A stretch of DNA of 27,181 nt from an uncultured Paenibacillaceae bacterium (GTDB taxonomy: Bacteria; Bacillota; Bacilli; Aneurinibacillales; Aneurinibacillaceae), in assembly GCA_937874515.1 (NCBI GenBank), contig CALNBV010000171.1, forward strand, positions 1 through 27,181, in the 5' to 3' direction. The stretch's first letter is position 1. Each line of letters begins with the position of its first letter. Below, one piece after another: positions 15,641-22,460 of the stretch. A model generated the notes under the pieces. It did no database searches and was not told where the DNA came from. It worked only from the letters and a program-made list of their open reading frames with translations. The position numbers were made by a program, and so were the translations under genes.

Positions 15641-16322
15641 AAAATTAACAAGGAATGTCTGGAATATACCCATTATCACTAGTGTCATCTGTCTATGGGG
15701 GATCATGTTATATTTTTCAACCCAGGCCAGGTTTTGGTATATATTAGGTTCACTGGCACTTGGCTTTATCATTTTATTTATAAGTACAAGATTATTTATT
15801 TTAGATGAAGAAGAAAAGGTGTCAGAAGTTATTTTAACGACGAAATATGGGAGATGGAACCTTCTTTTTCAACGGGTAATGACTGCTGGGATTTATACGA
15901 CAGGTATTGTTATTTTATTTCTTTTCATTCAGGTAATTGGAGTTTTACTATTCAATAGAAACGAAATAGACGTTCATGAGTTATTAACAGTCCATTTTTT
16001 GAAAGGTTGCCTTTTAGTATGGGGAGGTAGTGTATTATTTTCGGTTTTCACAGCTTGCCTTTGTACGATTTTTAAATCCCATGGGGTAACAGCCATTTTA
16101 AGTGGCATTTTATTTGGTATGACCTATATATTGCGAGGGAATCTATTACAACAATATTCATTTGAATGGTTTTTAGAAAAGGGACTTTTTTCATATTTAA
16201 TACGGGGAGAAAATGGTTTGTTTGAACCACAATGGGTCGTTATTATAGTTTGGTATGTATTTCTAATGGTCTCAATGATAACCATCACAATCATAATACA
16301 ATTTAGGAGACATGAAATATGA
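15621..16322 (+). CDS. ABC-2-like permease subunit 2
   Basis: 233 residues, about six membrane segments (near 15-32, 38-56, 83-108, 130-152, 157-175, 205-226). The N terminus MLRWEIKKLTRNVWNIP and the cytoplasmic KVSEVILTTKYGR loop resemble those of the preceding permease (GMSELLLTYKKGR), suggesting an old duplication. Such loops contact the ATPase in ABC-2 exporters. The gene overlaps its neighbour upstream by 20 bases and the ATPase gene downstream by 4 (ATGA), so all three are made together. No substrate-binding protein is encoded nearby, which favours export over import. Confidence 0.8.
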   Translation: MLRWEIKKLTRNVWNIPIITSVICLWGIMLYFSTQARFWYILGSLALGFIILFISTRLFILDEEEKVSEVILTTKYGRWNLLFQRVMTAGIYTTGIVILFLFIQVIGVLLFNRNEIDVHELLTVHFLKGCLLVWGGSVLFSVFTACLCTIFKSHGVTAILSGILFGMTYILRGNLLQQYSFEWFLEKGLFSYLIRGENGLFEPQWVVIIVWYVFLMVSMITITIIIQFRRHEI

Positions 16323-17203
16323 TCTTAAAAATAGAGAATGTGACACATCAATTTAAAAACTTTTCGGCACTTAAAAATGTGAATTGCGAATTATCACCAG
16401 GGATATATGGCTTATTAGGTCCAAATGGTGCTGGGAAATCAACTTTGATGCGTATTTTAGTGGATGTGATTCTTCCTACAAAAGGCAGATTATTTTATAA
16501 CAATAAAGAGATTACAACATTGGGTGCTCGCTATCGAGAAATAGTAGGTTATTTGCCACAAGAGTTTCATGGATATAGTAATTTCACTGCGGAAGAGTTT
16601 CTAAAATATGTGGCCAACTTAAAAGGGTTAGATCAGAAAAATGCCCAAAGTAGAGTACAACAGCTATTAGAATTGGTTGGATTAGCAGAAGTAAAAAGAA
16701 AGAAAATAAAAGGTTTTTCAGGTGGCATGAAGAGGAGGGTTGGTATTGCACAGGCTCTTTTAAATGATCCAGAAATACTTATTCTAGATGAGCCTACAAG
16801 CGGTTTAGACCCAAGTGAACGGATTCGTTTGCGAGGAATATTAACTAAGCTATCTAAAAATAAAATCATCATTCTTTCCACCCACATTGTTTCAGATATC
16901 GAGTATGTTGCAGATGAGGTTTTATTATTAAAAGACGGTGAGCTTATTGAAAAAGCTCCCCCCAGCAAGTTATTAAATAATTTATTAGATCAAGTATGGG
17001 AAATGCAAATAAGGGAAGAGGAATTAGCTAAATATTCAACATCATATGCAATATCGAATATACATCAACAAGGTTCAAAAATAGAAATACGTATTATATC
17101 ACAGGAAAAACCACATAGATCTGCTGAAAAAGTGAATCCAAGGATGGAGGATATTTACGTGTATTATTTTGGAAGTCGGGAAAGTAATGCAATTTGTCAA
17201 TAA
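16319..17203 (+). CDS. ABC transporter ATP-binding protein
   Basis: 294 residues. Walker A GPNGAGKST (34-42), Q-loop Gln81, signature FSGGMKRR (133-140), Walker B ILILDEP (153-159) and H-loop His189 are all intact, so it should be active. After residue 215 a C-terminal extension of about 80 residues has no ABC motif, a common feature of ATPases in antibiotic/bacteriocin-type exporters of the CcmA/BcrA class. The start ATG 16319 overlaps the stop of the permease gene. It is last in the ECF sigma operon. I see no clear terminator in the next 250 bases. Confidence 0.94.
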   Translation: MILKIENVTHQFKNFSALKNVNCELSPGIYGLLGPNGAGKSTLMRILVDVILPTKGRLFYNNKEITTLGARYREIVGYLPQEFHGYSNFTAEEFLKYVANLKGLDQKNAQSRVQQLLELVGLAEVKRKKIKGFSGGMKRRVGIAQALLNDPEILILDEPTSGLDPSERIRLRGILTKLSKNKIIILSTHIVSDIEYVADEVLLLKDGELIEKAPPSKLLNNLLDQVWEMQIREEELAKYSTSYAISNIHQQGSKIEIRIISQEKPHRSAEKVNPRMEDIYVYYFGSRESNAICQ

Positions 17204-17450
17204 TACAATTGTGCTTAATGGATGGCTAACAGGTGAGTTCCTCCTTTTTAATTTTTTTTTTGCAACAGGTTTGGTCCTAATCTTTATTGGAAAATTATTT
17301 TTAAATGATTTTTTTAATAAATTCATCACTAACAAAATTTTTAGATTTTAGTTGTTTGAGGGATTTTTATTAATTTATTCAATTTGTGCATTAATTAAAG
17401 GTCTTATAGGTGGTAATAAATCATGAAAGTTAAGTTGATGTTGCCCTGCG
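17204..17450. other. AT-rich non-coding stretch, right end of the islet
   Basis: About 250 bases with T-rich runs. A hydrophobic open frame crosses it but has no ribosome site. At 17423 an ATG with AGGTGG 8 bases upstream opens an 11-codon peptide (MKVKLMLPCGL) that stops just inside the nrdJ-like segment. This looks like the first codons of a gene cut off at the junction near 17450. Confidence 0.4.
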
Positions 17451-17524
17451 GGTTGTAAGTATTGTGAATCCTGCGGATATTCTAAGTGTAATTAAATAGG
17501 GACAGATAAAGTTGAAACGGCATC
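17451..17524 (+). pseudogene. Remnant of a second nrdJ 3' end (direct repeat of 12048-12121)
   Basis: 74 bases align without gaps to the end of nrdJ, 67 identical. It encodes the last 14 residues of a NrdJ tail, GCKYCESCGYSKCN, with the same TAA stop; 12 of 14 residues match and four of five coding substitutions alter only two codons conservatively (His to Tyr, Ala to Ser). So this came from a working but diverged nrdJ, not from a recent copy of the intact gene. Nothing of nrdJ precedes it. Together with the intact gene it frames the 5.3 kb AT-rich islet. Confidence 0.85.
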
Positions 17525-17545
17525 CTTTTTAGGCATGCCGTTTTT
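17515..17545 (+). terminator. Terminator belonging to the nrdJ remnant
   Basis: AAACGGCAT (17515-17523) pairs with ATGCCGTTT (17535-17543), then T to 17545. The outer stem equals that of the nrdJ terminator at 12112-12153 while the loop differs in length and sequence. It may now stop read-through from the ABC operon. Confidence 0.8.
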
Positions 17546-17573
17546 GCTGCTGTTTATTAAACACACGTAATGT

Positions 17574-18275
17574 TTATAAAAATTTAGGGATAAACAGTAT
17601 GCTGTACCATAGGACTATAACCAGAATAATCTTAAATAGGTTGTGATTCCACCTGGTTGTTGATAATTGTTCACATGATTGAGACTTCATATAAAAGGAT
17701 AAAATAAATCCGCTAAATAAACCGCCAAGGTGAGCAGCAATGGAAATGTTCGGTATTACAAATGTGAAAATTATATTTAAAATAAGAAGTCCCCAAATGA
17801 TACTTCTGCTTTCTGAATCTATTATTCTGTTTTTCTTCATGATTAATCCTAAATAAAGTCCCAATAACCCATAGATGCTTCCTGAAGCCCCTGCAGCAAT
17901 AACATTGTCTGAAAAGATTAAAACAAAAAGACTACCAACTATTCCTGTTGCAAAATATAAAGAAATAAACTTTACTGAGCTATATAATCGTTCAAGAGGT
18001 GGACCAAGTATAATCAAACTAGCTAAATTTCCAAGTAAATGCATGGTTCCGCCAATTTGTATAAAAAGGCTTGTGATAAGTCTGAACCATTGGTCAGGTG
18101 AGGTGTCTCCTGTTTGAATAGCTCCAAAACGCCGTGCTGTTTCAAGATCAGTGGGACCATTCCCGAAAAGATATGTTAATAATTGAATCATGATAATAGC
18201 AAGAGTAAGTATAGTTATTGAAGGATATCTATGTATAAATGTCCTCAATGCCTCTCGTCTTTCGAAAATCGTCAT
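17574..18275 (-). CDS. Rhomboid family intramembrane serine protease
   Basis: 233 residues with about six membrane spans. Catalytic features: GASG (129-132) with nucleophile Ser131, the partner His182 in IAAHLGG, and the HxxxN motif His79-Asn83 that helps form the oxyanion hole. Rhomboids cut membrane proteins within or near their spans. The start is ATG 18275 because GGAGGGG lies 6 bases upstream; the open frame extends 17 codons further without support. It is smaller than B. subtilis GluP and lacks its TPR part, closer to the YdcA size class. It is divergent from the next gene; its natural substrate is unknown. Confidence 0.92.
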   Translation of the reverse strand: MTIFERREALRTFIHRYPSITILTLAIIMIQLLTYLFGNGPTDLETARRFGAIQTGDTSPDQWFRLITSLFIQIGGTMHLLGNLASLIILGPPLERLYSSVKFISLYFATGIVGSLFVLIFSDNVIAAGASGSIYGLLGLYLGLIMKKNRIIDSESRSIIWGLLILNIIFTFVIPNISIAAHLGGLFSGFILSFYMKSQSCEQLSTTRWNHNLFKIILVIVLWYSILFIPKFL

Positions 18276-18333
18276 AATTAACCCCTCCAATTTAATTACT
18301 ACTAATAAAATCCCATTATTTTCCACTAATTAT

Positions 18334-18379
18334 TCCAACTTCCTCCAACCATAATATAGAAAATATGAAATAAGTTGGA
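18334..18379. repeat. Inverted repeat in the rhomboid/18397 divergent region
   Basis: TCCAACTT (18334-18341) and AAGTTGGA (18372-18379), 30 bases apart. The right arm lies just before the ribosome site of the plus-strand gene, so it could be an operator for both genes or a leader hairpin. No more can be said. Confidence 0.4.
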
Positions 18380-18396
18380 GAAAGGGGTTAGCGTCT

Positions 18397-18813
18397 ATGT
18401 ATAAACAACCAGGATGGATCAATTTTATTTTTTTAATTATTCTGTTTTTTGTTAATGCCACACCTGGGTTTGAAAACGTAAATAATAATGAGGGTAAAAA
18501 TGAAGGTAAGGTTATGTTTATTTATAAAACAGATTTTAAGGATTTATATCGTTTTTTAGGTGTGACTGAACAAGAATATAAGCAATTACGAAAAGAAAAA
18601 AGTATTGTTGAAATTGCTAAAGTGAAAGGTATTTCGGAAGATATCGTTCTTCGTTATTTTTTAAGCAAAAAATTTGAGGCCTATGAAGCGTCATACAAAA
18701 ACGGTGATATTGATTTACCGTTTATAATGGATTCCTGTATTCGTTTAAAAGATGATGTTGAATGGGAAATTAATGTAAAGAAAAGTAAAGATGGTACCCT
18801 AAAAACACAATAA
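18397..18813 (+). CDS. Secreted or membrane-anchored hypothetical protein
   Basis: 138 residues. Residues 8-22 form a hydrophobic signal or anchor (WINFIFLIILFFVNA), without a lipobox cysteine, so export is likely. The outside part contains FLGVTEQEYKQLRKEKSIVEIAKVKGIS (about 53-80), a helical pattern often seen in small exported Bacillales proteins in which a 'level of growth/leucine' repeat precedes a SxxEIAKxxGI turn; I cannot name the family with certainty. ATG 18397 follows GAAAGGGG at 9 bases. It is divergent from the rhomboid gene and ends in a very strong terminator that includes its stop codon. Confidence 0.72.
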   Translation: MYKQPGWINFIFLIILFFVNATPGFENVNNNEGKNEGKVMFIYKTDFKDLYRFLGVTEQEYKQLRKEKSIVEIAKVKGISEDIVLRYFLSKKFEAYEASYKNGDIDLPFIMDSCIRLKDDVEWEINVKKSKDGTLKTQ

Positions 18814-18849
18814 CAGGAGTTTTTTCGCTCCTGTTATTGTGTTTTCTTT
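18802..18849 (+). terminator. Strong intrinsic terminator, perfect 18-base stem
   Basis: The arms 18802-18819 and 18828-18845 are perfectly complementary (inner part AACAGGAG/CTCCTGTT) around an 8-base T-rich loop; the right arm ends in TTTT followed by CTTT. The TAA stop of the preceding gene is in the left arm. Confidence 0.9.
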
Positions 18850-18891
18850 ATTAACTTTTTACTTATAGGTTGGAAATCTTTGATTTTGAAA

Positions 18892-19171
18892 AAGACTGTT
18901 GTTGGTAAACCTATTAAAAGTGCTAATGAATCAAATCAGTAGCCTTTTTGTGAAGCCGATACTAGGGAAACTGAAAGGAGGCGAAAAAAGCCTTCAACAG
19001 TCTCACTTCCTGGTCTACCCAGATGTTTTGAAGGCGCGCCCGGATTGAAGTTGCCCGTCAGTTCATACTTCATTGACGGTAAAGAAAACTTGGCTAGCGT
19101 CAAGTCTTTAGACGAAGACGCTAGCCTTAGTTGCACTTATGCAGATAAGGTATAATTAATAGATCTTATCT
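18892..19171. repeat. Unexplained segment rich in inverted repeats (possible structured RNA or small mobile repeat)
   Basis: Several nested or adjacent inverted repeats lie between two convergent genes. GACTGTTGTTGG (18893-18904) pairs with CCTTCAACAGTC (18991-19002) apart from two positions. CCGTCA/TGACGG lies around 19055-19079. GGCTAGCGTC (19092-19101) pairs perfectly with GACGCTAGCC (19117-19126), with GTCTTTAGAC inside its loop. CAGATAAG (19142-19149) pairs perfectly with CTTATCTG (19165-19172). The middle is more G+C-rich than its surroundings. A 66-codon minus-strand frame covers part of it but has no ribosome site. It matches no riboswitch or tRNA pattern I know, and being between convergent genes it is not a leader of either. 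Confidence 0.55.
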
Positions 19172-19211
19172 GCCGAGCAAGAGGCACGATTTGATTCTTA
19201 GCATCTTTTCT

Positions 19212-19871
19212 TTACAACGGCCGTCCATCTTCATCCGTTTGCAATGATTGTGTTTGGAATTTCGTCAGCAAAATAGCTAGGCGAGGCTTGGGTGAATCAT
19301 ATTCAAAAATAACACCTCCATCCTGCCAGATGCCATTTTCTTTTGCAAAGGAACTAGTGATAGGATCCCCTTGATTCATATGAACATTATGAATGCCTAA
19401 CCCTATATCATAAGGCTCCCCGAAAATATATACTCTTGTAACTCCTGCAAGGCAAGATTCCATTAACTCAATCACATTATTTCCAGTCTCAGGTTCCCAG
19501 TATTTGCATTCATAATAGCTAAAAAAATTTTCCCTGATCCACTTTGGCAGTATCCAACAAAAAATACTGTTATTGATATGTTTATGCCGGATCACATCTA
19601 AAGCCCCAGATTCGGAGTTTGATGCCAGGGGATAAAATCCGTTAGGCTTTTCTAATAGGGGTGTGAATTTATTTCTATTTAAATTCTCGTAGTGTTTATA
19701 TTGAATTTTTATGGCTGTCCTTGATTTTAGGTTAATTACACATTCATATTTCCCTGCAGGCGTATTCACGATAATATGATAATGGGGCCAACGTCCCTGG
19801 GAATCTGGGGGTTCAATAAAATGTTTGTGTACCGAACCGATGACAACTCCGTATCCATTGCTTAAAGGCAT
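19212..19871 (-). CDS. DUF2278 (YukJ-type) family protein
   Basis: 219 residues, no signal peptide. The N-terminal GYGVVIGSVHKHF, the PHYHIIVNTPAGKYECVINLKS block and the C-terminal GIWQDGGVIFEYDSPKPRLAILLTKFQTQ are the pattern of DUF2278, a soluble beta-rich family typified by B. subtilis YukJ. Its function is not established to my knowledge. The start is ATG 19871 with TTGGAGG 5 bases upstream; the four extra codons from a TTG lie within that ribosome site and are not used. It is divergent from the serpin gene, with about 97 bases between starts. No terminator was identified at its 3' end, which faces the inverted-repeat segment. Confidence 0.85.
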   Translation of the reverse strand: MPLSNGYGVVIGSVHKHFIEPPDSQGRWPHYHIIVNTPAGKYECVINLKSRTAIKIQYKHYENLNRNKFTPLLEKPNGFYPLASNSESGALDVIRHKHINNSIFCWILPKWIRENFFSYYECKYWEPETGNNVIELMESCLAGVTRVYIFGEPYDIGLGIHNVHMNQGDPITSSFAKENGIWQDGGVIFEYDSPKPRLAILLTKFQTQSLQTDEDGRPL

Positions 19872-19968
19872 AAGGACCTCCAAATAATTAGATTATGAAA
19901 AGAGCCAGATGACACTGAATAAACGTCTAATGAGTAGATGATTGGTAATTCGGGTTAGGGGGAGTATC

Positions 19969-21285
19969 ATGAAGAAGAAAAAATTAGCCATAGCATTCTT
20001 AAGTACGGCAATGATGGTCGGTTTACTGGGATGTAATATTGCAATCAATGAATTACTGGACCCACATCTTGTTGCACAGGCCCAGTATCCGAAAGGCGTC
20101 GCTTATGAGGATTATGAAGGGAAACAATCAGTGAAAGACAAGAATCCTGTTAGTGCTGAATATAAAACAGCACTGCAAAACTTTGCGGCTGCATCTGCCA
20201 CTGAAATTTTTAGGTCAGACAAGAAATCAACTAATATAACCTATTCACCTATTAGTTTATATATGGCACTAGCTATATCTGCATCTGCTGCGAAGAATCA
20301 GACTCAGGATGAAATTCTTTCTGTATTAAATATGAAGAAGTCGGGAGTAAACCAGCTGGAGTCCCAAACGGGGAATCTTTTCAGGTTGCTTTACACAGAT
20401 AATAAAGTAGGAAAGTTACATTTGGCCAATTCATTATGGTTAGCCAAAGGGATTCCTTTCAATAAGGAGTATCTTGATACAGCTACCAAAAAGTATTATG
20501 CCTCTTTATACTCTGTTGATTTTGCTGATGCAAACACAGGAGATTTGATTTCCCAATGGATTTCAGAAAATACAAATGGCTTATTGCAAGGATCCAATCG
20601 GCCAAATCCACAACAAATTTTGGCCATCATAAACACCCTTTATTTTTACGATGAATGGATGAAACCATTTTCCGAATCCCAAACGAAAAAAGATGCCTTT
20701 ACTCTTGCTAATGGACAAACTGTCACCGCTGAATTCATGAATGATACGTTGTTGGGCCATAGGTTTATCCGTGGAGAAGGTTTCCTCTCTTCAAGCCTGG
20801 CATTTAAAAATGGCTCATCCATGAATTTTTATCTGCCTGACAAAGGGGTAGATGTCTATGACTTAGTCTCAACTCCTGAAAAAATTAATACGCTATTGCA
20901 TCCTGCACAGGGGGAAAATGAGAAAAAACAGGGCCGGGTTGTTTTTAAAATCCCGAAGTTTACCTATGGGACAAAGCTTCCTTTAATTGATGTTTTAAAG
21001 AATATGGGAATGAAACAGGCCTTTGAACCCAATGCTGATTTCTCTAATCTAACCAGTGCAACCAGTGCTTATATATCCGAAGTGTTACAGGAATCCTATA
21101 TTTCCATTAATGAAAAGGGATGTGAAGCGGCTGCTTATACGAAAATTAGTATGACTACTAGTGGACCAGCCCCATCAGAGGAATACGCTGATATGATTTT
21201 AGACAGGCCTTTTATCTATACCATTACTTCACCAGATGATGTTGTATTATTTATGGGAGTCATCAACAATCCCATTTCTGAATAA
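19969..21285 (+). CDS. Serpin-family protease inhibitor, predicted lipoprotein
   Basis: 438 residues. The N terminus MKKKKLAIAFLSTAMM followed by lipobox LLGC makes Cys22 the lipid-anchored residue, so the inhibitor should sit on the outer face of the membrane. Serpin fold blocks are present: NITYSPISLYMALAISASAA, ANSLWLAKG, INTLYFYDEWMKPF, VVFKIPKFTYGTKLPL and the C-terminal DRPFIYTITSPDDVVLFMGVINNP. The hinge EKGCEAAAYT (382-391) is of the inhibitory small-residue type, except for Cys at P14 (usually Thr) and Tyr at P9; P1 is estimated at Ser398. ATG 19969 has AGGGGGAG upstream; the frame extends 9 codons further without support. Likely target: a secreted or host serine or cysteine protease (inference). 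Confidence 0.94.
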   Translation: MKKKKLAIAFLSTAMMVGLLGCNIAINELLDPHLVAQAQYPKGVAYEDYEGKQSVKDKNPVSAEYKTALQNFAAASATEIFRSDKKSTNITYSPISLYMALAISASAAKNQTQDEILSVLNMKKSGVNQLESQTGNLFRLLYTDNKVGKLHLANSLWLAKGIPFNKEYLDTATKKYYASLYSVDFADANTGDLISQWISENTNGLLQGSNRPNPQQILAIINTLYFYDEWMKPFSESQTKKDAFTLANGQTVTAEFMNDTLLGHRFIRGEGFLSSSLAFKNGSSMNFYLPDKGVDVYDLVSTPEKINTLLHPAQGENEKKQGRVVFKIPKFTYGTKLPLIDVLKNMGMKQAFEPNADFSNLTSATSAYISEVLQESYISINEKGCEAAAYTKISMTTSGPAPSEEYADMILDRPFIYTITSPDDVVLFMGVINNPISE

Positions 21286-21334
21286 GAGAAAAGAGAAGAC
21301 CTTCAAGTCAACTATTTTACTAGAAGGTGGATGA

Positions 21335-22297
21335 ATGAGTATAAAGAAGGGCCAACAAGGAGGACTTACTGATGTCCCCGGTATTCTGGTGGGAAATGCA
21401 GAAGACGAAAGCGGTCGTACAGGTTGCACAGTGATTCTCTGTCCTAAGGGAGCTGTTCCTGGTGTAGACATCAGAGGAGGTGCCCCGGGAACAGAGTTAA
21501 CTGATGCCATCCGTCCTGGAACAAGTACGGATGTAGTGCAGGCCGTCCTTCTTACTGGCGGCAGTTATTTTGGATTGGCTGCTACGGAAGGGGTAATGCA
21601 CTGGCTGACTGAGAAGGGCATTGGTTTCATGACAGAAGCGGGTCCTTTGCCTGCTGTGCCTGCTGCAGTCATCTTTGACATTATTTATGCTAAAGGTGCC
21701 CGTAGACCGGACGCTAAGATGGGGTATGCCGCCTGTCAGGCAGCAAATGCAGGTCCAATATCAGAAGGTAGTGTTGGCGCTGGAGCTGGAGCAACGGTGG
21801 GGAAGATCTACGGCCGGCCCATGAAAGGTGGACTGGGAACGGCTTCCTGGACAATTCCAGGGGGTCCTATTGTGGCAGCTCTGGCGGTGGTTAATCCCCT
21901 TGGAGACGTTTGGGATCGGGGGCGGATTATCGCTGGGGCCCTTAGAGCTGATGGGACTTTTGTTAATCAAACCAGGGCAATACTTGAGGGAGAGCTCCCA
22001 CCGACTGGCCCGCAAAGAAGTACCACCATTGCGGTGGTGGCCACAACGGCACGACTGACCAAGGCAGAGGCCAGCCGGATAGCAACTCTTGCCCATGATG
22101 GAATGGCTCGTGGGATTTCCCCGGTGCATCTTCAAGATGATGGAGATACAGTTTTCTGTCTCGCCACTGGTTCTGATAAAAGCGGTCTGACAGGTGATTT
22201 TGCTGTGACAGCGGTGGGTACTGCTGCTGCAGTAGTACTGGAGAAAGCGATTATTCGCGGGGTGCAAATGGCTTATAAAGGATATGTACAGCAATAG
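21335..22297 (+). CDS. P1 family (DmpA/NylC-like) N-terminal-nucleophile peptidase
   Basis: 320 residues, no signal peptide. Family blocks: GLTDVPGILVGNAED, GCTVILCPKGAVPGVDIRGGAPGT, LLTGGSYFGLAATEGVM, GSVGAGAGATVGK, and late HDGMARGISPVHLQDDGDTVFCLATG. These enzymes cleave themselves to expose an N-terminal Thr or Ser, then act as aminopeptidases or amide hydrolases. By comparison with NylC the new N terminus should be Thr230 in RSTTIAVVAT, where relatives usually have Asn-Thr; here the residue before it is Ser229. ATG 21335 follows AGAAGGTGG; a second ATG lies at 21331 in another frame. It follows the serpin gene by 49 bases and may be cotranscribed. The substrate is unknown. Confidence 0.9.
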   Translation: MSIKKGQQGGLTDVPGILVGNAEDESGRTGCTVILCPKGAVPGVDIRGGAPGTELTDAIRPGTSTDVVQAVLLTGGSYFGLAATEGVMHWLTEKGIGFMTEAGPLPAVPAAVIFDIIYAKGARRPDAKMGYAACQAANAGPISEGSVGAGAGATVGKIYGRPMKGGLGTASWTIPGGPIVAALAVVNPLGDVWDRGRIIAGALRADGTFVNQTRAILEGELPPTGPQRSTTIAVVATTARLTKAEASRIATLAHDGMARGISPVHLQDDGDTVFCLATGSDKSGLTGDFAVTAVGTAAAVVLEKAIIRGVQMAYKGYVQQ

Positions 22298-22307
22298 ATT
22301 CATTTTA

Positions 22308-22357
22308 AAGCAAAACCTGTTTTCACATAATGTGGATGACAGGCTTTGCTTCTTTTT
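22308..22357 (+). terminator. Intrinsic terminator after the P1 peptidase gene
   Basis: AAGCAAAACCTGT (22308-22320) pairs with ACAGGCTTTGCTT (22339-22351) with one mismatch, followed by CTTTTT. It probably ends the serpin-peptidase transcript. Confidence 0.8.
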
Positions 22358-22379
22358 GTTCAATCTCTCTCATTAAAAC

Positions 22380-22408
22380 TCGAAACCATGGTGTAATTGT
22401 TGTATAAT
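22380..22408 (+). promoter_or_regulatory. Sigma-A promoter of yeeI
   Basis: TCGAAA (22380-22385, four of six bases match), 17 bases, TATAAT (22403-22408, perfect). The predicted leader to the ATG at 22461 is about 45 bases. Confidence 0.55.
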
Positions 22409-22460
22409 AATTCCTAGAAAATCAAGACCATTTTTAATCAGTTCGAAAGAGAGTGAAATT

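Noticed and set aside
17169..17351. Hydrophobic 60-codon frame overlapping the end of the ABC ATPase gene
   Set aside because: No usable ribosome site, starts inside the ATPase gene, and its hydrophobic character comes from T-rich DNA.
18276..18396. Hairpin control of the 18397 gene by the TCCAACTT/AAGTTGGA repeat as a riboswitch
   Set aside because: Only one 8-base stem with a long AT-rich loop and no conserved aptamer; kept only as an inverted repeat.
18936..19136. Minus-strand frame of 66 codons in the inverted-repeat segment
   Set aside because: No ribosome site, and most of its length is the arms of the inverted repeats; treated as by-product of the structured segment. It would be reconsidered if homologues showed codon-level conservation.
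21761..22363. 200-codon minus-strand frame opposite the P1 peptidase gene
   Set aside because: The plus strand is clearly coding with family motifs; the antisense frame has no recognisable motif or ribosome site and crosses the terminator.
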